The notes below the pieces were generated by a model that ran no database searches, was not told where the DNA came from, and worked only from the letters and a program-made list of their open reading frames with translations. Shown one piece after another: positions 1-7,870 of a stretch of DNA of 16,157 nucleotides. The DNA comes from an uncultured Clostridia bacterium. Lineage in GTDB: Bacteria > Bacillota > Clostridia > Oscillospirales > Ruminococcaceae. Position 1 is the stretch's first letter. Every line of letters starts with the position of its first letter. The DNA is taken from the NCBI GenBank assembly GCA_947631585.1, contig CANRLY010000017.1, positions 1 through 16,157 on the forward strand. The letters are read 5' to 3'. Position numbers and translations under genes: made by a program.

Positions 1-760
1 GCCTGAGACCGCCAACGGTGAGAGCTTTTCTGTTTCTCAGCCTGTGCTGAAAAATATGATAAACCAGACTATCTTCTCGGTTTCTCAGGACGACTTCAAA
101 CCGGTGTTCAAAGGGGAACTGTTCGAGATAAGCGACGGGGAGTTTAATATGGTGGCTCTCAACCGCTATAGAATGGCAGTGAGAACAGAACCTATCAACG
201 CCGATAAGAATATGAAGTTCGTGGTGCCGGGCAAGGCTCTGGGAGAAATTTCAAGACTTCTTAAAGACGATGACGACCTGATGTGTACCGTAAGGATCTC
301 AGAAAGCGGAAAACATATAATCTTCGAGATATCGGGATATTATGTGTTCTCAAGACTGATAGAAGGCGAGTTTCTGAATTACAGAAGCTCTCTGCCTAAA
401 ACTGCTACCACCGAAGTTATAGTGGATACAAAGAAGCTGATAAGCTGCCTTGAAAGAGCAAGCCTGCTTATCACCGAAAGGATAAAAAGTCCCATCAGAT
501 GTATCTTCGATAACGGACTTATGAAACTCAGCTGCAATACCTCTATAGGTAAGATAAACGATGAGATAGACGTTTCGGTGACCGGCGAAAAGATCGAGAT
601 AGGCTTTAACTGTAAGTATTTTATAGAACCGCTGAAAACTATTTCCGACGATAAGGTAAAACTCCTTATGAACGGCGGCAACGTGGGAATGAAGATCACT
701 CCGGTGGACGGCGAAAAGTACGTTTATCTGGTGCTTCCCATCAAGCTTGGCAACGTCTGA
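1..760 (+). CDS. dnaN: DNA polymerase III beta subunit (sliding clamp), 5'-truncated
   Basis: The reading frame is open from base 2 with no stop, so the window cuts the gene; about 252 C-terminal residues of a protein usually near 370 remain, covering roughly domains II and III. The clamp encircles DNA and tethers the replicative polymerase and repair partners. The visible start (PETANG, then SFSVSQPVLKNMINQTIF) matches the domain I-II junction of DnaN. Other family signatures are GEFLNYRSSLPK, where the family usually has G-x-[FY]-x-[DN]-Y-x-x-x-[IL]-P, and the C-terminal YLVLPIKL, which corresponds to the usual [YM]-x-[IL]-x-P-[VI]-[RK] ending that forms part of the partner-binding pocket. 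A GTG at 44 is only an internal codon. The S4-domain gene follows after 13 bases, as in many Firmicutes origin regions, where dnaA lies immediately upstream. Confidence 0.95.
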   Translation, partial: PETANGESFSVSQPVLKNMINQTIFSVSQDDFKPVFKGELFEISDGEFNMVALNRYRMAVRTEPINADKNMKFVVPGKALGEISRLLKDDDDLMCTVRISESGKHIIFEISGYYVFSRLIEGEFLNYRSSLPKTATTEVIVDTKKLISCLERASLLITERIKSPIRCIFDNGLMKLSCNTSIGKINDEIDVSVTGEKIEIGFNCKYFIEPLKTISDDKVKLLMNGGNVGMKITPVDGEKYVYLVLPIKLGNV

Positions 761-773
761 CGGAGGAAAGCCC

Positions 774-1025
774 ATGAGTAAAAATCCTGCCGGAAATACG
801 GAAAATGTGCCTGTTTTTACAGATATGATAAAGCTGGACTCTTTCCTGAAATTTTCGGGAATGACCGAAACAGGCGGAATAGCAAAGGAAATAATCGCTC
901 AGGGAAAAGTAAAGGTCAATGGCGAGGTCTGTTTGTCAAGAGGAAAAAAACTGTTCCCGGGGGATAAAGTCACCATAGAGGAAGCAGAGATAACTCTTGT
1001 CGTAACTAAAGAAAATCAACAGTAA
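774..1025 (+). CDS. yaaA: S4-domain RNA-binding protein, YaaA/RlbA family
   Basis: This 83-residue protein has an S4-like fold across its second half: IKLDSFLKFSGMTETGGIAK, then IIAQGKVKVNGEVCLSRGKKLFPGDKV. That is the classic pattern of S4 domains (a helix, then G-x-V-x-V-N-G and a K-x-x-x-G-D-x-V turn) that bind structured RNA. The Bacillus homologue in the same position between dnaN and recF has been linked to ribosome maturation, which is family knowledge and not shown here. I chose the ATG at 774 because GGAGG at 762-766 sits 7 bases upstream; a TTG at 747 would overlap the dnaN end and lacks a site. The N-terminal 15 residues are low-complexity and polar. It is almost certainly co-transcribed with dnaN and recF. 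Confidence 0.9.
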   Translation: MSKNPAGNTENVPVFTDMIKLDSFLKFSGMTETGGIAKEIIAQGKVKVNGEVCLSRGKKLFPGDKVTIEEAEITLVVTKENQQ

Positions 1026-1037
1026 CGGGGTCTTGTC

Positions 1038-2156
1038 TTGAAAATATTGTCAGTAAGAGCCGATGGTTTTAAAAATCTGAAAAATGTTGATATATCCCCA
1101 GGTGAAAAGACTAATATAGTTTTCGGGGAAAACGCACAGGGGAAAACCAACCTGATAGAAGCGGTCTGGATATGTTCAGGAGTGAGGAGTTTCAGGGGAA
1201 CAAGGGACAGAAGCTTTATATGCCTGGACGGAGAAAGAGCTGAAATAGAGCTGGAATTTGAAAACTCTTTCAGAAAACAGATAGTGAAAATCGCAAGCGC
1301 AAGACCTGCCGTCAGGGAAAAAAATGTGTTCTTAAACGGCGTGAAGCTCAGATCGGTGTCAAAGCTGTTCGGGCAGCTCAACTGCGTGGTGTTCACCCCG
1401 GAGGATCTGGAGCTTGCAAAGGGTTCGCCGGACAACAGACGGAGTTTTCTAGACCTGTGCATAAGCCAGATAAAAAATTCCTATGCTGAAGTTGTAGAAA
1501 AATATGAAACTGTTTTGCAGCAAAGAAACTCACTTCTTAAAAATATAATCTCAGGTATATCGTCTAAGGACGAACTGGAAGTGTGGGATATGCAGCTTTC
1601 AAAACTGGGTTCGTATATTTCTATGCTGAGATATAATTATGCGAAGAAATTAAACCTGTACGCTGCCGAACTTTATGAGAAGATATCTTCCGGCAGGGAA
1701 AAGCTGCAACTGGTCTATAACTCCACGGTGTTTGACAACCTGGAAGGCAGAGAGGATTTTTCAGGGGAGATGGCGGAGGAATACCTGAAAAAACTCCGGC
1801 AAAGCTGCCAGGACGACCTGAGAAGCGGTTTTACCCAGACGGGAGTCCACCGTGACGACCTTACCGCACTGCTGGACGGGCTTAATTCCAGGGAGTTCGG
1901 CTCTCAGGGACAAAACCGGTCGGTGGCGCTGGTGATGAAGCTCTCACAGGCGTATATACTTTCCGGGGAGACTAAGGAAGAGCCGGTGATACTTCTTGAC
2001 GACGTGCTTTCTGAACTTGACCAGCGCAGGCAGGATTTTGTAAAAAGCCAGATAGACGGCTTCCAGGTGTTCATAACCTGCTGCAAAAGACCTGAAAGAA
2101 CAGCCGGCGGACAAAAGTTTTTTGAAGTGAAAAACGGCAGAGTAAGGGAAGTCTGA
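1038..2156 (+). CDS. recF: RecF, recombinational repair ATPase
   Basis: RecF is an SMC/ABC-type ATPase that acts with RecO and RecR to load RecA at single-strand gaps and stalled forks. The 372-residue length is normal for the family. Visible motifs are Walker A GENAQGKT at residues 30-37, an HRDD segment at 271-274, the ABC signature region SQGQNRS at 289-295, and Walker B/D-loop VILLDDVLSELD at 317-328. Translation starts at TTG 1038: the product then begins MKILSVRADGFKNLKNV, the standard RecF start, and a weak ACGGGG lies 7 bases upstream. The gap to the S4-domain gene is 12 bases, which suggests translational linkage. The dnaN-yaaA-recF-remB-gyrB order is typical of Firmicutes. Confidence 0.96.
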   Translation: MKILSVRADGFKNLKNVDISPGEKTNIVFGENAQGKTNLIEAVWICSGVRSFRGTRDRSFICLDGERAEIELEFENSFRKQIVKIASARPAVREKNVFLNGVKLRSVSKLFGQLNCVVFTPEDLELAKGSPDNRRSFLDLCISQIKNSYAEVVEKYETVLQQRNSLLKNIISGISSKDELEVWDMQLSKLGSYISMLRYNYAKKLNLYAAELYEKISSGREKLQLVYNSTVFDNLEGREDFSGEMAEEYLKKLRQSCQDDLRSGFTQTGVHRDDLTALLDGLNSREFGSQGQNRSVALVMKLSQAYILSGETKEEPVILLDDVLSELDQRRQDFVKSQIDGFQVFITCCKRPERTAGGQKFFEVKNGRVREV

Positions 2157-2183
2157 GCCGGTAAAGGAGTTGTCTGAAAGATA

Positions 2184-2468
2184 ATGTATCTTCATATCGG
2201 GAACGATGTTATGATAAATACTAAGGAACTGGTGGGGATATTCGATATTGAAAATTCCTCCACTTCCCAGCTGACAAAGGAGTATCTGAACTTTGCCGGA
2301 AAAATGAAACGGGTAAAAAACGTTTCCTCGGATATGACCGATATGCCCAAGAGCTTTGTGGTCTGTATAGACGACGACCTGACGGAAACGGTGTATATAT
2401 CTCCGATATCCTGCCTTACCCTGAGAAAAAGGTTTTTTCAGACGGGCAGGAACAGATCAGACAAATAA
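2184..2468 (+). CDS. remB: RemB-like (DUF370) regulatory protein
   Basis: A 94-residue protein beginning MYLHIGNDVMINTKELVGIFDI, matching the N-terminus of the RemB/YaaB (DUF370) family (MY[IL]H[IL]G-D plus an E-[LI]-[VI]-G-I-F-D motif). It also has the family ending with PKSFVV, then YISPISCLTLRKR. In Bacillus, the related RemA activates biofilm matrix genes as a DNA-binding ring, and RemB is its less understood relative encoded between recF and gyrB, exactly as here. The start is ATG 2184; the AAAGGAG at 2163-2169 is 14 bases away, a long spacing, so translation may be modest. Function in this organism is inferred from family and position only. Confidence 0.85.
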   Translation: MYLHIGNDVMINTKELVGIFDIENSSTSQLTKEYLNFAGKMKRVKNVSSDMTDMPKSFVVCIDDDLTETVYISPISCLTLRKRFFQTGRNRSDK

Positions 2469-2503
2469 ATCAGTTATTATAGGAATAGAACGCAGGAGGA
2501 CCT

Positions 2504-4540
2504 ATGGAAGAATTTAACGAACTGAATGTTACCGAAGAACAGGAAGAAGAGATCCCTGAACTGGAACTGGAGGAGATCGAGGACTTCGACCCGGAAAGCG
2601 CAAGCATTTCTAAGGTGGACAAGGACGAGAACTACGACGAGAGCCAGATACAGGTGCTGGAGGGTCTGGAAGCTGTAAGGAAGCGTCCGGGAATGTATAT
2701 CGGATCTACAGGACCAAGAGGTCTGCATCATCTGGTGTATGAGATAGTTACCAACTCCATCGACGAGGCGCTGGCTGGCTACTGTACCCAGATAGACGTG
2801 GAACTGCTTCCCGACGACGTGGTAAGGGTCTCCGACAACGGACGAGGCATACCTACAGGTATCCACCCGAAAGAGGGAGTCTCTGCGGCAACGGTGGTGT
2901 ATACCGTTTTGCACGCAGGAGGAAAATTCGGCGGCGGACTTTATAAAGTCGCAGGAGGTCTCCACGGAGTGGGAGCTTCGGTGGTGAACGCACTTTCCGA
3001 ATGGCTGGAGATACAGATAAAAGACGGCGAAAATATACACTTTCAGCACTTTGACAGGGGCAATTACACCGAGCAGCTGAAAGTTGTGGGAAAGACCACT
3101 GAGACAGGTACTACCGTTACTTTCAAGGCGGACAGTCAGATATTTGAACAGTCCACCGAATACGACTATGTGACCCTGCTTAAAATGCTCAGGGAACAGG
3201 CTTTCCTGAACGCCGGAGTAAAGATAGTCTTTACCGATAAGAGAACGGAAGAACAGCAGGGAGAAACACTTTGCTATGAGGGCGGTATAAGGCAGTTCGT
3301 GGAACATATCCACAGAACAAAAGGACTCGACCCCATCACTCCGCAAGTGATTTATTTTGCCGGCAAGAAAAACGACGCCACCGCTGAGATAGCAATGCAG
3401 TACAACGACTCCTACAACGAGTTTATTATGTCATTTGCAAACAACGTCCACACCCCGGACGGCGGTACTCACGAGACGGGATTTAAAAATGCGCTGACTA
3501 AGGTCATAAACGAGTATGGAAAGAAATTCGGCTACCTGAAAGACGGAGAAAAGCTGCTGGGTGACGATGTAAGGGAAGGTCTTACGGCGATAATCTCCGT
3601 GAAGATGACAAACTGCGAGTTCGAGGGTCAGACTAAGGGACGTCTGGGAAATCCTGAGATAAAACCGCTGGTGGAAAGCGTTGTTCAGGAAAAACTGATG
3701 GATTACCTGGAGGAAAACCCCGAAGCGGCAAAGGCGATATTTGAAAAGTCAATGGCGGCGCAAAGGGCAAGGGAAGCAGCCAAAAAGGCAAGAGAAGCGG
3801 AGCGCAAGAGAAAAAGCGTTCTGGATTCGGTGTCGCTGCCGGGCAAGCTTGCAGACTGCTCTGAGACCGATTTTGAAAAGACGGAGCTTTATATAGTCGA
3901 GGGAGACTCGGCGGGCGGTTCTGCAAAGGACGGCAGAGACAGGCGTTATCAGGCGATACTTCCGCTGTGGGGCAAAATGCTCAACGTGGAAAAAGCCAGG
4001 ATAGACAAGGTCTACGGCAATGAAAAGCTTATGCCGGTGGTGACCGCTCTGGGAACTTCCATCGGGGAAGATTTTGATATTTCAAAACTGCGCTATGGAA
4101 AAGTTATCATCATGGCTGATGCGGACGTTGACGGCTGCCATATCAGAACGCTGCTGCTGACTTTCTTCTTCAGGTATATGAAAGAACTTATCGAGCAGGG
4201 TCATATCTGGATAGCCCAGCCGCCGCTTTTCAAAGTGGCAAGGGGAAAACAGGTCAGGTATGCTTTCACCGATGAGGAAAGGGATATGTATATCAGCGAA
4301 CTGGCAGGGGAAAATTCCGCAAAGGTGGAAGTGCAGAGGTATAAGGGTCTTGGCGAGATGGACCCGGAACAGCTGTGGGAGACTACCATGGACCCTGAAA
4401 GACGGACGATGATACAGGTCACGCTGGAGGACGCTTTGACAGCAGACGAGACTTTTACTATACTCATGGGTGACAAAGTTACGCCCAGGCGTGAATTTAT
4501 AGAGCAGAACGCTAAGTATGTTGAAAATCTTGATATCTGA
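2504..4540 (+). CDS. gyrB: DNA gyrase subunit B
   Basis: GyrB supplies the ATPase and TOPRIM domains of gyrase, which introduces negative supercoils ahead of the fork. The GHKL ATPase motifs are visible: EIVTNSIDEALAGY from residue 80 (N84 and D87), DNGRGIP at 111-117, and GGLHGVGASVVNALS at 151-165. The TOPRIM residues EGDSAGGSA at 466-474 and DADVDG at 539-544 are intact, and the C-terminus carries RYKGLGEM and EQLWETTMDP. The protein has 678 residues, about 40 more than typical Gram-positive GyrB. The excess is a strongly acidic N-terminal extension in which 21 of the first 48 residues are D or E. Trp489 occupies the PL[RK]GK position implicated in quinolone response (see findings). The start ATG 2504 follows AGGAGG at 2494-2499. 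Confidence 0.98.
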   Translation: MEEFNELNVTEEQEEEIPELELEEIEDFDPESASISKVDKDENYDESQIQVLEGLEAVRKRPGMYIGSTGPRGLHHLVYEIVTNSIDEALAGYCTQIDVELLPDDVVRVSDNGRGIPTGIHPKEGVSAATVVYTVLHAGGKFGGGLYKVAGGLHGVGASVVNALSEWLEIQIKDGENIHFQHFDRGNYTEQLKVVGKTTETGTTVTFKADSQIFEQSTEYDYVTLLKMLREQAFLNAGVKIVFTDKRTEEQQGETLCYEGGIRQFVEHIHRTKGLDPITPQVIYFAGKKNDATAEIAMQYNDSYNEFIMSFANNVHTPDGGTHETGFKNALTKVINEYGKKFGYLKDGEKLLGDDVREGLTAIISVKMTNCEFEGQTKGRLGNPEIKPLVESVVQEKLMDYLEENPEAAKAIFEKSMAAQRAREAAKKAREAERKRKSVLDSVSLPGKLADCSETDFEKTELYIVEGDSAGGSAKDGRDRRYQAILPLWGKMLNVEKARIDKVYGNEKLMPVVTALGTSIGEDFDISKLRYGKVIIMADADVDGCHIRTLLLTFFFRYMKELIEQGHIWIAQPPLFKVARGKQVRYAFTDEERDMYISELAGENSAKVEVQRYKGLGEMDPEQLWETTMDPERRTMIQVTLEDALTADETFTILMGDKVTPRREFIEQNAKYVENLDI

Positions 4541-4567
4541 GTTATGCTCTGACGAGAGGAAGATCTT

Positions 4568-5248
4568 ATGAGCGATGAGCAACTGAATACAGGTCGGGAG
4601 GAAGCACAGCAGCCGGATATCCTTGTTGGTAAAGACGGGAAAAAATACGGCGGAAGCTCCTTCAACGACGGTGAGGGCAAGCCTGAACTGCCGGAGGGAG
4701 AAGCGCTGGCGGAGGTCTTTTACGATGTGACTATCCCGGAGGAGGACAAGGGTTTCAAGGAGTTCCAGAGGCTGTTTGTGAGAAAGTCCTCCATAATAAA
4801 AACAGTGGTGCTGCTGCTGGTGTTTGCGGTGTTCTGCGCACAGCAGATAGCAGGCAAAGGCGGTGAAACGCTGAACTGGATAGCTATGACCATCTCTGCG
4901 GCGGCAGTGGTGATAGTCTGGTACAATCCGGTATCGGTGAGAAAAAGCCTGATGAAAGCTCTGGAAGCGGTCAAGGACGACAGGTACATTTTCAGGCTGT
5001 ACGAGGACGCCTTTTCCATAGAGACTATTATCCCGGAAGAAGAGTTTGAAGAGGGCGAGGAGAGGATATATCCCATACCAAGAGTTGTGAAGCTGGCGCA
5101 GGCTGACTTCCTGCTCTCGGAACTGGAGGATATGTTCGTCGTCATAATGAAAAAGGAAACGATATACGTTCTGCCAAAAAGGTGTATGACTCATCAGGAT
5201 ATGGACGTTATCCGAAAGAAACTCTCGGCTGACAAAGCCAGAAGTTAA
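4568..5248 (+). CDS. Membrane protein with YcxB-like domain, between gyrB and gyrA
   Basis: A 226-residue protein of unknown function. Residues 1-70 are polar and acidic. Two hydrophobic helices follow, about 75-95 (SIIKTVVLLLVFAVFCAQQI) and 102-120 (LNWIAMTISAAAVVIVWY), with a short loop between. The C-terminal part from about 140 (YIFRLYEDAFSIETI, then a stretch ending FVVIMKKETIYVLPKR) has the alternating pattern and LPKR ending seen in YcxB-like C-terminal domains, usually a cytosolic beta-rich module after two helices. That family match is by eye. The ATG 4568 follows GAGAGGAAG at 4554-4562. Gaps of 27 bases to gyrB and 17 to gyrA put it in the gyrase operon. No enzymatic motif is visible, and I assign no function. 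Confidence 0.75.
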   Translation: MSDEQLNTGREEAQQPDILVGKDGKKYGGSSFNDGEGKPELPEGEALAEVFYDVTIPEEDKGFKEFQRLFVRKSSIIKTVVLLLVFAVFCAQQIAGKGGETLNWIAMTISAAAVVIVWYNPVSVRKSLMKALEAVKDDRYIFRLYEDAFSIETIIPEEEFEEGEERIYPIPRVVKLAQADFLLSELEDMFVVIMKKETIYVLPKRCMTHQDMDVIRKKLSADKARS

Positions 5249-5265
5249 AGACGGAGGAAACAGAA

Positions 5266-7812
5266 TTGGAAAATCAGTTTGTAAACAACACTAAAGTTAT
5301 CGTGAAGGATATAAACGATGAGATGCGAAATTCGTTTTTGCAGTACTCGATGGCGGTCATCGTTTCCAGGGCTTTGCCGGACGTAAGAGACGGTCTGAAG
5401 CCGGTACACCGCAGGATACTGTATACTCTTCACGAAAACGGACTTACTCCGGACAAGGCTTACAGAAAGTGCGCCGATACGGTAGGTTCGGTGCTGGGAA
5501 GATATCACCCCCACGGCGACGCTTCCGTTTATGACGCTCTGGTAAGACTGGCGCAGACTTTCTCAATGAGATACCCTCTGATAGACGGTCACGGAAACTT
5601 CGGTTCGGTGGACGGCGACCCTCCGGCGGCTTACCGTTACACAGAAGCGAAAATGTCCAAGATCTCGGTGGAAATGCTCACAGATATAAACAAGGAGACA
5701 GTGCCTTTTCAGTCAAACTATGACGACAGACTGAAAGAACCGGTGGTGCTGCCGTCAAGATTCCCAAACCTGCTGTGCAACGGGTCGGTGGGTATAGCTG
5801 TGGGAATGGCGACAAATATACCTCCTCACAACCTGAACGAAGTCGTGGACGCTATGAAGCTGCTGGCGGAGGACCCGGACGCAACTCTGGAACAGCTGAT
5901 GGAGTGCATAAAAGGTCCGGACTTCCCGACAGGCGGTATTATCATGGGAAAAGCCGGGATAAGAGCCGCTTACGGTACGGGCAGAGGAAAGATAATACTC
6001 AGGGCGGATACTTCCATTGAGGAAATAAAGGGCAGGAACTGTATTCTTGTTCACGAACTGCCTTACATGGTGAACAAGGCAAGGCTGCTTGAAAGTATCG
6101 GTCAGCTGCACAAGGACAAGCGTATCGAGGGCATACACGCTCTCAGGGACGAGTCCGGCAGGCAGGGCATGAGGATAGTTATAGAGCTTAACAGGGACGC
6201 CAACCCCGAAGTGGTGCTGAACAAGCTGTTTTCTTACACACAGCTTCAGGACACGGTGGGAGTTATCATGCTTGCGCTGGTAAACGGCGTGCCTAAGGTA
6301 CTGACGCTGAAAGAAATGCTCAACCAGTACATCGACTTTCAGGCGGAGATAATCGAGAACAGGACCAGGTTCGAGCTGAAAAAGGCGCAGGAGAGAGAAC
6401 ACATTCTTGAGGGGCTTGCCATCGCTCTGGACTTTATAGACGAAGTTATCGAGATAATGAAAGCGTCGGCTTCTATTCCCGAAGGTAAAAGCAAGCTGAT
6501 GGAGCGGTTCGGGATAGACGATGTGCAGGCGGAAGCTATCGTTCAAATGACCATCGGACGGCTCACAGGTCTTGAAAAGCAGAAGATACTGGACGAGATG
6601 GAAGCTCTGAAACTGAAGATAGCAGATCTTCTGGATATTCTTGGAAACCACAAGAGAGTTCTGGAGATAGTTATAGACGAGGTATCTGAGATACAGAGGA
6701 AATTCGGGGACAAGAGGCGCACCAGGATCGAAGATATCAGCGGCGAAGTGGATATAGAAGATCTTATCCCTGTGGAAGAAATGGTGGTAACTTACAGTCA
6801 CAACGGCTACATCAAGAGAATGCCGATCTCCACATACAAGGCGCAAAGACGCGGCGGAAAAGGCATCAGCGGCATGAAGCAGCGTGACGAGGACTTTGTG
6901 GAGGAGATGTTCACCTGCTCTACTCACGACCACATACTGTTTATTTCCGACAAGGGGTTAATGTACAAGATAAAGTGCTACGAGATACCTGAGGGAAGCA
7001 GAAATTCCAGGGGAACAAATGTGATAAATCTCATTCCCGTGGCTGAGGGCGACAGGATACGCACCATGATAAAGACTTCCGACTTTGACAGCGGAAAATT
7101 CATAGTTATGGTGACCAAAAACGGCAAGATAAAGAGGACGGCTCTGGAGGCTTACAGGAATGTCCGCAGGAACGGGCTTATTGCGGTGGGTCTGGACGAC
7201 GAGGACGAACTGAGGGGAGTTTTGCTCACTGACGGAAGCGACGAGATAATGGTCGCTACCAGAAACGGCATGGCTATCCGCATAAGAGAACAGAACGTCA
7301 GACCTATGGCAAGGACTGCCCACGGAGTAAGAGTCATAAAGCTTCGGGAGGGGGACAGCGTTGTTTCCCTTGACAAGCTGAGAGAGGGCGCTTCTGTGCT
7401 GACCGTTTCTGAGAAAGGCTTAGGCAGGCGCAGCAGCATAAGCGATTACTCTTTGCAGAACAGGGGAGGTCTTGGCAGGCTGAACTACCGTGTCAGCGAA
7501 GAAAAAGGCCATGTCTGCGGCATAAGGGTAGTTGACGACGATCAGGACGTTATAATGATATCTTCAAACGGCGTAGTTATCAGGATAAGGGCTTGCGACG
7601 TGCGGATAATGGGTCGTTACGCAAAGGGCGTAAGGGTCATGAAAGTGGGCGAAGGCGAAAGAGTAGTGGCGTTCACAAGCATCGAGCACGACGAGGAAGC
7701 GGAGATAGCGGAAGTTGAAAAGCCGTCTGAGGAGGAGCTGGCGGAAGAGTTGGTCGAGCCTATGGACGAGCCGGAGGAGTCTGGGGACGAAACAGACGGT
7801 TCAGAAGAATAA
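5266..7812 (+). CDS. gyrA: DNA gyrase subunit A
   Basis: GyrA is the breakage-reunion and DNA-wrapping subunit of gyrase. The 848-residue product begins at TTG 5266, eight bases after GGAGG (5253-5257); MENQFVNNTKVIVKDINDEM is a plausible N-terminus and no ATG lies closer. The winged-helix region contains GRYHPHGDASVYDALVRLAQ at residues 79-97, and the catalytic tyrosine is Y125 in AAYRYTE. The GyrA box QRRGGKG at residues 527-533 marks the wrapping domain and separates gyrase from topoisomerase IV. The C-terminal domain shows repeated blade-like patterns. The last 42 residues are highly acidic (22 D or E), a tail type known to modulate wrapping in some gyrases. At the E. coli Ser83 position there is Ala86, while Asp87 is kept as Asp90. 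Confidence 0.98.
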   Translation: MENQFVNNTKVIVKDINDEMRNSFLQYSMAVIVSRALPDVRDGLKPVHRRILYTLHENGLTPDKAYRKCADTVGSVLGRYHPHGDASVYDALVRLAQTFSMRYPLIDGHGNFGSVDGDPPAAYRYTEAKMSKISVEMLTDINKETVPFQSNYDDRLKEPVVLPSRFPNLLCNGSVGIAVGMATNIPPHNLNEVVDAMKLLAEDPDATLEQLMECIKGPDFPTGGIIMGKAGIRAAYGTGRGKIILRADTSIEEIKGRNCILVHELPYMVNKARLLESIGQLHKDKRIEGIHALRDESGRQGMRIVIELNRDANPEVVLNKLFSYTQLQDTVGVIMLALVNGVPKVLTLKEMLNQYIDFQAEIIENRTRFELKKAQEREHILEGLAIALDFIDEVIEIMKASASIPEGKSKLMERFGIDDVQAEAIVQMTIGRLTGLEKQKILDEMEALKLKIADLLDILGNHKRVLEIVIDEVSEIQRKFGDKRRTRIEDISGEVDIEDLIPVEEMVVTYSHNGYIKRMPISTYKAQRRGGKGISGMKQRDEDFVEEMFTCSTHDHILFISDKGLMYKIKCYEIPEGSRNSRGTNVINLIPVAEGDRIRTMIKTSDFDSGKFIVMVTKNGKIKRTALEAYRNVRRNGLIAVGLDDEDELRGVLLTDGSDEIMVATRNGMAIRIREQNVRPMARTAHGVRVIKLREGDSVVSLDKLREGASVLTVSEKGLGRRSSISDYSLQNRGGLGRLNYRVSEEKGHVCGIRVVDDDQDVIMISSNGVVIRIRACDVRIMGRYAKGVRVMKVGEGERVVAFTSIEHDEEAEIAEVEKPSEEELAEELVEPMDEPEESGDETDGSEE

Positions 7813-7830
7813 GTTAAATTCAGGCAAACA

Positions 7831-7860
7831 AAAAAACCACCCGATCTCGGGTGGTTTTTT
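7831..7860. terminator. Bidirectional rho-independent terminator between gyrA and lexA
   Basis: A near-perfect inverted repeat: AAAAAACCACCC at 7831-7842 pairs with GGGTGGTTTTTT at 7849-7860 around a short GATCTC loop whose ends can also pair. On both strands a GC-rich stem is followed by a run of T residues, so it should stop transcripts from gyrA (ending 7812) and from lexA (ending 7871) alike. It marks the strand switch in the window. Confidence 0.93.
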
Positions 7861-7870
7861 AAGTCGGAAG

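Noticed and set aside
2201..2216. Possible SOS box (GAACGATGTTAT) at the start of remB
   Set aside because: It does not match GAAC-N4-GTTC and lies inside the coding sequence of an operon with no promoter evidence there.
4082..6933. Long minus-strand open frames opposite gyrB and gyrA (370 and 392 codons at 4082-5194 and 5755-6933)
   Set aside because: They lie antisense to clearly conserved gyrase genes, show no recognisable motif and lack binding sites; they follow from the codon bias of the real genes.
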